Assembly: GCF_014268505.2 (NCBI RefSeq)
Contig: NZ_JABWQP020000002.1
Span: forward strand, 558,001-622,000
DNA: 64,000 nucleotides
Origin: Pseudomonas khorasanensis
Lineage (GTDB): Bacteria; Pseudomonadota; Gammaproteobacteria; Pseudomonadales; Pseudomonadaceae
Direction: 5' to 3'
Below, piece by piece: positions 57,107-64,000 of this stretch. The notes beneath the pieces were generated by a model. That model was not told the DNA's origin. It saw nothing but the letters and a program-made list of their open reading frames with translations, and searched no databases. Numbering within the stretch: position 1 is the stretch's first letter; every line of letters begins with the position of its first letter. The position numbers and the translations under genes are program-made.

Positions 57107-57193
57107 GTGGGAGCGAGCCTGCTCGCGAATGCAATGTCACATCCGCCATCTATGTGACTGACCCGACGCTTTCGCGAGCAGGCTCGCTCCCAC
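57107..57193. repeat. REP doublet (class II, 41-base centre)
   Basis: Two inverted 23-base REPs, GCGAA ends inward, centre ending GACTGACCCGACGCT. Between dgoD and the transporter gene. Confidence 0.95.
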
Positions 57194-57261
57194 AGTTTGT
57201 GGTCTCCAGGGAGAGGAGATCTGCGTCATGACCTCAACAAACATAAAAAGAGGCATCTCTC

Positions 57262-58572
57262 ATGCAAACGCAAACCCTCACCGGGCAGGCGTCTTTAGTC
57301 ACGCCCAGCCGAAAGCGTTTTTTCATCATGGTGTTGCTGTTTATCACCGTGGTCATCAACTACCTCGACCGCAGCAACCTGTCGATTGCCGCGCCGGCGC
57401 TGACCAGTGAGCTGGGCATCGATCCGGTTCACGTCGGGCTGATCTTCTCTGCCTTCGGCTGGACATACGCGGCCATGCAGATCCCCGGCGGCTGGCTGGT
57501 CGATCGTGTGCCGCCGCGCATCCTTTACAGCGTCGCGTTGCTGCTGTGGTCGGTGGCCACGGTGATGCTCGGTTTCGTCAGCAGTTTCATCGCCCTGTTC
57601 GTGCTGCGCATGGCCGTCGGTGCACTGGAAGCGCCGGCTTACCCGATCAACAGCCGCGTGGTGACCACCTGGTTTCCCGAGCGTGAGCGCGCCACGGCGA
57701 TCGGTTTCTATACCTCCGGTCAGTTCGTCGGTCTGGCGTTTCTGACCCCGGTGCTGGCGTGGCTGCAACATGAATTCGGCTGGCACATGGTGTTCGTTGC
57801 GACCGGTGCGGTCGGCATTCTCTGGGCAGTGATCTGGTACGCGGTGTATCGCGAGCCACGGGATTTCAAAGGCGCCAATGAGGCAGAGATCAACCTGATT
57901 CGCGAAGGTGGGGGACTGGTCGATATTCAAGCGGAAACGGCCAAGGTCAAGGCAAAATTCAGCTGGACTGACCTGGGGATCGTCCTCAGCAAGCGTAAGT
58001 TGTGGGGCATTTACCTTGGCCAGTTCTGCCTGAATTCGACGCTGTGGTTTTTCCTCACGTGGTTCCCAACGTACCTGGTGAAATATCGCGGCATGGATTT
58101 CATCAAGTCCGGCTTGCTGGCGTCGCTGCCGTTCCTCGCCGCGTTCGTTGGCGTGTTGTGTTCCGGGTTCTTTTCGGACTTCCTGATCCGTCGCGGCTAC
58201 ACCGTGGGCTTCGCGCGCAAGTTGCCGATCATTGGCGGGCTGCTGATTTCCACCTCGATCATCGGTGCCAACTTCGTTGAATCGACGCCGCTGGTTATTG
58301 CCTTCCTTGCCCTGGCATTTTTCGGCAACGGTCTGGCGTCGATCACCTGGTCGCTGGTCTCGACGTTGGCGCCGGCACGACTGCTGGGCTTGACCGGTGG
58401 CGTTTTCAACTTCATCGGCAATCTGTCGGCGATTGCTACACCGATCGTGATCGGCTTCCTCGCCAGCGGCGATTCGTTCGCCCCGGCGATCACCTATATC
58501 GCCGTACTCGCACTGGTCGGTGCCTTGTCCTACGTGCTGCTGGTGGGCAAGGTCGAGCGTATCGAGTTGTAG
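57262..58572 (+). CDS. dgoT: MFS transporter, D-galactonate type
   Basis: 436-residue anion:cation symporter family MFS protein with about twelve helices (NYLDRSNLSIAAPAL in TM1, FSAFGWTYAAMQIPGGWLVD read in parts). Belongs to the group of galactonate/glucarate transporters; galactonate is inferred from the adjacent dgo genes. The IclR gene follows after 61 bases. Confidence 0.88.
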   Translation: MQTQTLTGQASLVTPSRKRFFIMVLLFITVVINYLDRSNLSIAAPALTSELGIDPVHVGLIFSAFGWTYAAMQIPGGWLVDRVPPRILYSVALLLWSVATVMLGFVSSFIALFVLRMAVGALEAPAYPINSRVVTTWFPERERATAIGFYTSGQFVGLAFLTPVLAWLQHEFGWHMVFVATGAVGILWAVIWYAVYREPRDFKGANEAEINLIREGGGLVDIQAETAKVKAKFSWTDLGIVLSKRKLWGIYLGQFCLNSTLWFFLTWFPTYLVKYRGMDFIKSGLLASLPFLAAFVGVLCSGFFSDFLIRRGYTVGFARKLPIIGGLLISTSIIGANFVESTPLVIAFLALAFFGNGLASITWSLVSTLAPARLLGLTGGVFNFIGNLSAIATPIVIGFLASGDSFAPAITYIAVLALVGALSYVLLVGKVERIEL

Positions 58573-58633
58573 TGCTCTGCGTCGGGCGACCATAATGCCG
58601 CCCGTTCCTTCGCTCAACGGTAAAAGGCTGGAT

Positions 58634-59437
58634 ATGCAGGAAGACGCCCCGGAAAAAACCAAGGACGCCGCGCCCACCGGCACTCAGACGCTGTTGCGCG
58701 GCCTGGGCGTGGTGCAGGCGGTGGCCAGTGGCGCGCGTGATCTCAAGGAGATTGCCCGGCTGATCGGCACCACGCGCAGCACCACCCATCGTCTGGCCAG
58801 TTGCCTGGTCGATGAGCGCTATCTGCGCGTGGTTCCGCAGATCGGTTATCTGCTCGGGCCGAAGCTGATCGAACTGGGCTTCCAAGCCCGCGAAGAGCTG
58901 CCGCTGGTGACCCTGGCCGGGCCCTATCTGGACGAACTGTCGGCACTGACCGGCGATACCGTGCACCTGGGTATTCGCGAGGGCGACGAAGTGCTGTACC
59001 TGCTGAAGAACCCAGGGCGCAATGGCCCCGAGATGCGTTCGCGGGTCGGCCATCGCATGCCGTTGGTGCGCACCGGAATCGGCAAGGCGTTGATGCTCGA
59101 TGACTCGCCGCAGGATTGGCGACGGCTGTACGACATCAGCCTGCCGGCGGGTGGGAAAAGTCAGTTCTGGCCGCAGCATCCCCAGCAATCGTGGGAACAG
59201 CTCGAGCAGCGTATGGGCGAATACGTCGCCGGTGGCTACGCCTTCGATCTGGAGGACAACGAACCGTCGATCCGCTGCGTGGCGGCGCCGATTCGTGATG
59301 CGAGCAAGGGCATCGTCGCAGCAATCAGTATTGCCAGCACCGTGCCGTACATGCCGCTGGAAAAAATGGCCGAGTTGATCCCCCTGCTTAAAGGCGTCAC
59401 AACCCGGCTGTCGGCGGAACTGGGGCTGAAGGTTTAA
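58634..59437 (+). CDS. IclR family transcriptional regulator
   Basis: 267 residues: N-terminal winged helix about 20-80 (LKEIARLIGTTRSTTHRLASCL) and C-terminal IclR effector domain (LGIREGDEVLYLLKNPG, GIGKALML). Probably controls the dgo genes upstream in response to galactonate. AAAAGGCTGG before the ATG; a closer conserved start is not seen. Overlaps the end of the convergent alcohol dehydrogenase by four bases. Confidence 0.9.
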   Translation: MQEDAPEKTKDAAPTGTQTLLRGLGVVQAVASGARDLKEIARLIGTTRSTTHRLASCLVDERYLRVVPQIGYLLGPKLIELGFQAREELPLVTLAGPYLDELSALTGDTVHLGIREGDEVLYLLKNPGRNGPEMRSRVGHRMPLVRTGIGKALMLDDSPQDWRRLYDISLPAGGKSQFWPQHPQQSWEQLEQRMGEYVAGGYAFDLEDNEPSIRCVAAPIRDASKGIVAAISIASTVPYMPLEKMAELIPLLKGVTTRLSAELGLKV

Positions 59438-60486
59438 CGCTTCAGGGTCGCCATGTCGATCACGAAGCGGTACTTCACATCACCGGCGATCATGCGGGCA
59501 TACGCCTCGTTGATCTCGCGGATGTCGAGCATTTCGATGTCGCAGGTGATGTTGTGCTCGGCGCAGAAATCCAGCACTTCCTGGGTCTCGGCGATGCCGC
59601 CGATCAGCGAGCCAGCCAGTATGCGACGGCTCATGACCAGTTTGCCGGCGTGCACGGGGGGATCAACCGGCTCGATCAGACCGACAAGAATGTGCACGCC
59701 ATCGAAACGCAGGGTATCGAGGTACGGATTGAGATCGTGCTGCACCGGAATCGTGTCCAGCAGGAAATCGAAGTAACCGGCAGCGGCTTTCATCTGCTCG
59801 GCATCGGTGGACACGATGACGTGATCGGCGCCTTGACGACGGCCTTCTTCAGCCTTGCTTGCCGAGCGGGTGAACAGCGTGACTTCCGCGCCCATCGCCT
59901 TGGCAAACTTGATGCCCATGTGGCCGAGGCCACCCATGCCGAGGATTCCGACCTTGTCACCGGCCTTGACGCCGTAGTGCTTGAGCGGCGAGTAAGTGGT
60001 GATGCCGGCGCAGAGAATCGGCGCGGCGCTGGCCAGCGCCAGGCGTTCCGGGATGCGCACGACGAAGTGTTCGCTGACCACGATGCTGTCCGAATACCCG
60101 CCCATGGTGTTGCTGCCATCGACCCGGTCCGGTGTGGCATAGGTCATGGTCGGACCTTCGAGGCAATATTGCTCAAGGTTCGCCTGACACGCTTCGCAGC
60201 TGCGGCAGGAGTCGACCATGCACCCAACGCCAACCAGATCGCCTACTTTATGGCGGGTGACATTCGCACCGACGGCAGTGACTTTTCCGACGATCTCGTG
60301 GCCGGGCATCAGCGGATAAACGGCAATGCCCCATTCATTGCGGGCTTGATGGATGTCGGAATGGCAAACGCCGCAGTAGAGAATTTCGATGGCCACGTCG
60401 TCAGCGCGCGGGCTGCGACGTTCGAATTTCATCGGGGCGAGGGGAGTGGTGGCCGATTGGGCGGCATAGCCGATGGCGGTGTACAT
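59434..60486 (-). CDS. Zinc-dependent alcohol dehydrogenase (YahK/AdhA type)
   Basis: 350-residue NAD(P)H-dependent cinnamyl-alcohol-dehydrogenase-type enzyme reducing aldehydes. Catalytic zinc C41 and H63-E64 (PGHE), structural zinc C94, C97, C100, C108, and Rossmann turn GMGGLGHMG. ATG at MYTAIGYAAQ with GAGGT upstream. Divergent from an AraC regulator that probably controls it. Confidence 0.93.
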   Translation of the reverse strand: MYTAIGYAAQSATTPLAPMKFERRSPRADDVAIEILYCGVCHSDIHQARNEWGIAVYPLMPGHEIVGKVTAVGANVTRHKVGDLVGVGCMVDSCRSCEACQANLEQYCLEGPTMTYATPDRVDGSNTMGGYSDSIVVSEHFVVRIPERLALASAAPILCAGITTYSPLKHYGVKAGDKVGILGMGGLGHMGIKFAKAMGAEVTLFTRSASKAEEGRRQGADHVIVSTDAEQMKAAAGYFDFLLDTIPVQHDLNPYLDTLRFDGVHILVGLIEPVDPPVHAGKLVMSRRILAGSLIGGIAETQEVLDFCAEHNITCDIEMLDIREINEAYARMIAGDVKYRFVIDMATLKR

Positions 60487-60661
60487 GTGAGACCTCGCAA
60501 AAGCAGTGGCAAGTGAGGCCATCCATTCTGGCCGCCGAGCTCTTGTGCGGCCATGACGATTCCTCCGGGTCTCATGCCTATTCCTCCGGCATGGGGGCTC
60601 GGGCGGTCGCATTGTTCAGCGGATCTGCGATGATGTTTTCATCCCTCTTTCCCAGATTTTC

Positions 60662-61567
60662 ATGAAGACTTATTCGATGCAGTTGACCCGTCATCTTGAT
60701 GCCAATGCCCGGCTGGTTTCGCTGATCGAACCGCTGGCGTTGCGCGATGGTTACAGCCAGACCGGGCTGCCCGGTGTGCAGGTATTGCGCGCCAGTTGCG
60801 ATGTCGCCCGGGGGCCGCACATTTATGAGCCGAGCCTGATGATCATTGCCCAAGGCAGCAAACTGGCGTTCCTCGGCCCACGAACGATGGAATATGGCGC
60901 CGGGCATTATCTGATTCAGGCGCTGCCGGTGCCGTTCGAATGCGAAACCTTCGCCTTGCCCGATGCGCCGTTGCTCGGTGTGTCGGTGGCGATCGATCGC
61001 GTGCTGCTCGGTGAATTGGTCCTGGCCATGGGCCTTGCGCCGGGGCGGCATATTCCGGCGCAGACGCCCGAGTCGATGACCTCGGTGGTGCTTGACGATG
61101 GCATGCGTGGGTGTGTCGAGCGCTTGCTCAGCTGTCTGCACGATCCGCTGGAGTGTCAGATTCTCGGCCCGGCGCGGGTCCGCGAGTTGTTGTTCGTCGC
61201 GCTGCGCGGGCCGCAGGCGGATGTGTTGCGCGCTCTGGTCGAGCAACAGGGGCAGTTTGCGCGAGTGGCGGCATCGATCAGTCATCTGCATGCGCACTAC
61301 ACCGAGCCGTTGAATGTCGAGACCCTCGCCGGGTGCGCGAACATGAGCGTGTCGACGTTTCATGAGCATTTCAAGCGCAGCACATTGTTGTCGCCAGTGC
61401 AGTATCTGAAGCGCTTGCGGCTACTCAAGGCGCAGACGCTGCTGGTGGCCGAAGGGCTGGGCGTAGCGCAGGTAGCGCATCGGGTGGGGTATCAGAGTAC
61501 GTCGCAGTTCAGCCGGGAATACAAGCGTTACTTCGAGCGCAGTCCGGGGGAAGAGCGCGCTGCGTGA
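60662..61567 (+). CDS. AraC family transcriptional regulator
   Basis: 301 residues: AraC_N-type sensor domain (about 20-175) and C-terminal double HTH (NVETLAGCANMSVSTFHEHFK and GVAQVAHRVGYQSTSQFSREYKR read in parts). This subtype is often next to aldehyde/alcohol oxidoreductase genes and is thought to respond to aldehydes. Confidence 0.92.
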   Translation: MKTYSMQLTRHLDANARLVSLIEPLALRDGYSQTGLPGVQVLRASCDVARGPHIYEPSLMIIAQGSKLAFLGPRTMEYGAGHYLIQALPVPFECETFALPDAPLLGVSVAIDRVLLGELVLAMGLAPGRHIPAQTPESMTSVVLDDGMRGCVERLLSCLHDPLECQILGPARVRELLFVALRGPQADVLRALVEQQGQFARVAASISHLHAHYTEPLNVETLAGCANMSVSTFHEHFKRSTLLSPVQYLKRLRLLKAQTLLVAEGLGVAQVAHRVGYQSTSQFSREYKRYFERSPGEERAA

Positions 61568-61584
61568 GCCGACAAAAATCTCAT

Positions 61585-61672
61585 GTGGGAGCGAGCCTGC
61601 TCGCGAATGCGGTGCATCAGTCGACATCATCTTTATATGACACACCGCTTTCGCGAGCAGGCTCGCTCCCAC
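61585..61672. repeat. REP doublet (class II, 42-base centre)
   Basis: Two inverted 23-base REPs, GCGAA ends inward, centre ending ATGACACACCGCT. Between the convergent AraC and ETF-QO genes. Confidence 0.95.
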
Positions 61673-61704
61673 AGTTGTTTTGTGGTGTCAGAGGAATTTT
61701 GGGC

Positions 61705-61739
61705 AACAAAAAGGCCCCCAATCGGGAGCCTTGTTGTTT
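61705..61739 (-). terminator. Terminator of ETF-QO
   Basis: Stem built from AAGGCCCCC / GGGAGCCTT with a short loop and T/A runs on both sides (one mismatch position). It lies 12 bases past the ETF-QO stop on the minus strand and could also stop araC transcripts. Confidence 0.88.
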
Positions 61740-61750
61740 AACAGCAAGAC

Positions 61751-63415
61751 TTACATGTTCGGGTAAGTCGGGCCGCCAGCACCTTCCGGGGCCACCCAGG
61801 TGATGTTCTGCGCAGGATCCTTGATGTCACAGGTCTTGCAGTGCACGCAGTTCTGGGCGTTGATCTGGAAACGCTTCTCGCCGTCTTCCTTTGTTACCAC
61901 TTCGTACACACCGGCCGGGCAGTAGCGCTGCGCCGGTTCATCGTACAGCGGCAGATTCTTGCCGATCGGGATGCTCGGGTCGGTCAGCTTCAAGTGGCAA
62001 GGTTGTTCTTCTTCGTGGTTGGTACCGGAGATGAATACCGAGCTGAGTTTGTCGAAGCTGAGCTTGCCGTCAGGTTTCGGGTAGTCGATTTTCTTGCAGT
62101 CGGCGGCGAGCTTGAGGCAGGCGTAATCCGGCTTGGTGTCGCGCAGGGTGAACGGCAGTTTGCCGCCGAAGATGTTCTGGTCCAGCCAGTTGAAACCACC
62201 GCCGATGATCGCGCCGTACTTGTGAATTGCCGCGCCGAAGTTGCGGCTGGTGAACAGCTCGTCGTGCAGCCAGCTGCTTTTGAACGCGTCGACGTAGGTG
62301 GTCAGTTCGACAGTGCAGTCCTGCTCGGCGAACAGCGCATCCGCCACGGCTTCAGCCGCGAGCATGCCGGACTTCATCGCGGTGTGGCTGCCTTTGATCT
62401 TGGCGAAATTCAGAGTGCCCAGGTCACAACCGATCAGCGCGCCGCCCTTGAAGACCATTTTCGGCAGCGAGTTCAAGCCGCCCTTGGCAATGGCGCGGGC
62501 GCCGTAGCTGATGCGCTTGCCGCCTTCCAGATACTGAGCCAGCACCGGGTGATGCTTGAGGCGCTGGAATTCGTCGAACGGCGACAGGTAAGTATTGCTG
62601 TAGGACAGGTCAACGATCAGACCGACTACTACCTGGTTGTTTTCCAGGTGATAAAGGAACGAGCCGCCGGTGTTTTCGGTGCCCATGATGTCCAGCGGCC
62701 AACCGGCGGTGTGCACCACCAGGCCTGGCTGGTGTTTGGCCGGGTCGATTTCCCAGATTTCCTTCAGGCCGATGCCGTAGTGCTGGGTATCGGCTTCGCT
62801 GTCGAGGTTGTAGCGCTTGATCAGTTGCTTGCCGATGTGGCCACGGCAGCCTTCGGCGAACAGCGTGTACTTGCCACGCAGTTCCATGCCAGGCGTGTAC
62901 AGGCCGTCTTTCGGGTTGCCTTCGCGGTCGACGCCCAGATCACCGGTGATGATCCCGCGCACAACGCCGTTTTCGTCGATCAACGCTTCCTGAGCGGCGA
63001 AGCCGGGGTAGATTTCAACGCCCAGGTTTTCGGCCTGCTGGGCCAGCCAGCGGCACAGGTTGCCGAGGGAAATAATGTAGTTGCCTTCGTTGTGCATGGT
63101 CTTGGGCACAAAGAAGTCAGGAATTTTCTGCGCGCTATCGGCGTTTTTCAGCACGAAAATGTCATCGCGCGTGACCGGAGTGTTCAGCGGGGCGCCGAGT
63201 TCTTTCCAGTCCGGGAACAGTTCGTTCAGTGCGCGGGGTTCGAACACCGCACCGGAGAGGATGTGTGCGCCGACTTCGGAGCCTTTTTCGACCACGCAGA
63301 CGCTGATTTCCTTACCGGCGTCAGCGGCCTTCTGCTTCAAGCGGCAGGCGGCGGACAGACCAGCGGGGCCGGCACCGACGATGACGACGTCGAATTCCAT
63401 GTATTCGCGTTCCAC
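61751..63415 (-). CDS. Electron transfer flavoprotein-ubiquinone oxidoreductase
   Basis: Inner-membrane FAD/4Fe-4S enzyme that passes electrons from ETF to ubiquinone in fatty-acid and amino-acid oxidation. 554 residues: FAD turn GAGPAGLSAACRL at the N-terminus, 4Fe-4S ligands C499, C523, C526, C529, and the conserved C-terminus GAGGPTYPNM. GTG start (VEREYMEFDVV) with GGAGA upstream; an ATG five codons later is possible. Divergent from etfB, as in P. aeruginosa. Confidence 0.96.
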   Translation of the reverse strand: MEREYMEFDVVIVGAGPAGLSAACRLKQKAADAGKEISVCVVEKGSEVGAHILSGAVFEPRALNELFPDWKELGAPLNTPVTRDDIFVLKNADSAQKIPDFFVPKTMHNEGNYIISLGNLCRWLAQQAENLGVEIYPGFAAQEALIDENGVVRGIITGDLGVDREGNPKDGLYTPGMELRGKYTLFAEGCRGHIGKQLIKRYNLDSEADTQHYGIGLKEIWEIDPAKHQPGLVVHTAGWPLDIMGTENTGGSFLYHLENNQVVVGLIVDLSYSNTYLSPFDEFQRLKHHPVLAQYLEGGKRISYGARAIAKGGLNSLPKMVFKGGALIGCDLGTLNFAKIKGSHTAMKSGMLAAEAVADALFAEQDCTVELTTYVDAFKSSWLHDELFTSRNFGAAIHKYGAIIGGGFNWLDQNIFGGKLPFTLRDTKPDYACLKLAADCKKIDYPKPDGKLSFDKLSSVFISGTNHEEEQPCHLKLTDPSIPIGKNLPLYDEPAQRYCPAGVYEVVTKEDGEKRFQINAQNCVHCKTCDIKDPAQNITWVAPEGAGGPTYPNM

Positions 63416-63574
63416 AGGCTATCTCCTACTCAAGGCTCAACAGTTTTTTTTCTAATTTGGAGGTTTGATGTCGCATCCGTATTGCCTTTACGTTAACGTC
63501 AAAGGGAATATTGGCGAAATCCACCTTTCTCTCTAGGCGGCGCATTATATCTACACCACTCTCAGCGTCCAATA

Positions 63575-63588
63575 CAAACGTTTGTTTG
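63575..63588. promoter_or_regulatory. PsrA-type operator
   Basis: CAAAC-GTTT-GTTTG matches the PsrA motif (C/G)AAAC-N2-4-GTTT(G/C) exactly. PsrA is the fatty-acid-sensing TetR regulator of Pseudomonas and reported targets include ETF genes. About 160 bases upstream of the ETF-QO start. Confidence 0.75.
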
Positions 63589-63722
63589 AATCGCCTCCAG
63601 CCCTCATAAATCAAAGAAGCGCGGCTTATGACAGGGCATTTTGGCGTATTGACCAGAATGGGCGTTCCGGTCAAGATACGGGCGGTTTTGCGCTCGCCGT
63701 AGGCAGACTGGCGGTTTCAAGA

Positions 63723-63890
63723 GCACCTCTAAAGACAGGGCGAAAGCAGAAGACGGTGATGCGCAGCGCAGGTCAGGCGCGCAGTTTACGCAGCGTGAAA
63801 ATGGATGACCCGGCAGTCACCACTGACGAACGGTCACCATACTCCGCAACGTGGATCACCTCATATTCAGGCCGGCGTTTTTAGAGGTGC
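63723..63890. repeat. Long-spaced inverted repeat in the etfB leader
   Basis: GCACCTCTAAA (63723-63733) and TTTAGAGGTGC (63880-63890) are exact inverse copies 146 bases apart. Origin unclear: RNA structure or a small element. Confidence 0.7.
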
Positions 63891-63966
63891 CCTTGTCGCC
63901 CGATGAGCATCAACCGCCAGGTTCGCCTAGGCGACTTTCTTTTCACCGGAGAGTAACGAGGAATCC

Positions 63967-64000
63967 ATGAAGGTTCTTGTAGCTGTCAAACGCGTTGTGG
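63967..64000 (+). CDS. etfB: Electron transfer flavoprotein beta subunit (5' end only)
   Basis: First 11 codons, MKVLVAVKRVV, are the standard EtfB opening. Shares electrons with ETF-QO, whose gene is divergent. The rest, and probably etfA, lie beyond the right edge. Confidence 0.9.
   Translation, partial: MKVLVAVKRVV

Larger units (their letters stand above)
63416..63966. other. Divergent regulatory region ETF-QO / etfB
   Basis: 551 bases without a supported gene. Holds a PsrA-like box (63575-63588), a long-spaced inverted repeat (63723-63733 / 63880-63890) and the palindrome TCGCCTAGGCGA (63923-63934). A strong CGAGGAATCC ribosome-binding site precedes etfB. Confidence 0.7.

Noticed and set aside
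37414..61672. Repeated GTGGGAGCG units as a possible CRISPR array
   Set aside because: Copies are inverted pairs scattered over 56 kb, not direct repeats with regular spacers, and no cas gene is present.
61841..63496. 551-codon plus-strand frame opposite ETF-QO
   Set aside because: Antisense to a certain gene, no recognisable motif, no ribosome-binding site.
63923..63934. TCGCCTAGGCGA followed by CTTTCTTTT as an etfB attenuator
   Set aside because: A perfect palindrome in DNA, but the RNA stem would leave almost no loop and is too short; kept only as part of the intergenic description.

Overview
The window is chromosomal DNA from a fluorescent Pseudomonas, most likely the P. fluorescens/P. 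koreensis group. This rests on gene order: comEC-exbBD-lpxK-kdsB-ptpA-murB, rne/rluC-sppA-maf-rpmF-plsX-fabD-fabG-acpP-fabF-pabC-mltG-tmk-holB-pilZ-tatD, and the divergent ETF-QO/etfB pair follow the PA2952-PA2985 order of P. aeruginosa, with insertions. High GC, many GTG starts and many short palindromic repeats (REP doublets) with a GTGGGAGCGAGCCTGC core fit the same group. No rRNA, tRNA, CRISPR array, transposase or prophage gene was seen.

Layout. 1-5.2 kb: 5'-complete fadE (runs off the left edge), a transglutaminase-like protein, a glutathione transferase and a two-gene ABC exporter. 5.3-12.8 kb: DUF2062 gene, comEC, ExbB/ExbD-type pair, then a start-stop-coupled envelope operon (lpxK, Trm112-like, kdsB, ptpA, murB). 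13.1-17.5 kb: molybdenum hydroxylase module (2Fe-2S subunit, Tat-exported catalytic subunit, XdhC-like maturation factor, cytidylyltransferase-like protein). 17.7-24.4 kb: rne and divergent rluC, phosphatase, sppA. 24.4-35.3 kb: maf and the long rpmF-fatty-acid-synthesis-mltG-tmk-holB-pilZ-tatD series. 35.3-38.8 kb: the small RNA RgsA on the minus strand, a TetR regulator, moaA, a lipoprotein and a DUF1285 protein.

38.9-45.6 kb and 54.2-59.4 kb look like two halves of one sugar regulon. The first has a FadR-type GntR regulator, an SMP-30 lactonase, an SDR sugar dehydrogenase and the AraFGH ABC importer. The second has DgoK, DgoA, DgoD, a galactonate-type MFS transporter and an IclR regulator. 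Together they would import a sugar (galactose and/or arabinose), oxidise it to the lactone, open it, dehydrate galactonate, phosphorylate KDGal and cleave KDPGal (De Ley-Doudoroff route). Near-identical promoter regions before the SDR unit and dgoK support co-regulation.

Between them, 45.9-50.2 kb carries GntR(UTRA)-ADP-ribosylglycohydrolase-NCS1 permease-PfkB kinase. This resembles the uncharacterised E. coli yegW-yegTUV set but has a different transporter family, and is the best candidate for an undescribed pathway. 50.3-54.0 kb holds small stress-type proteins, an MFS exporter, an HD phosphohydrolase and a GNAT enzyme. 59.4-64 kb has a zinc alcohol dehydrogenase divergent from an AraC regulator, ETF-QO, and the first codons of etfB; a sequence matching the PsrA operator lies in the ETF-QO/etfB intergenic region.

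The most striking non-coding signals are: (i) complementarity between RgsA and the acpP ribosome-binding region 6.5 kb away; (ii) the duplicated promoter/operator of the sugar regulon; (iii) a terminator and small reading frame between that promoter and the SDR gene; (iv) REP doublets falling into two spacing/orientation classes, and a different composite repeat that supplies the C-terminus of one protein.
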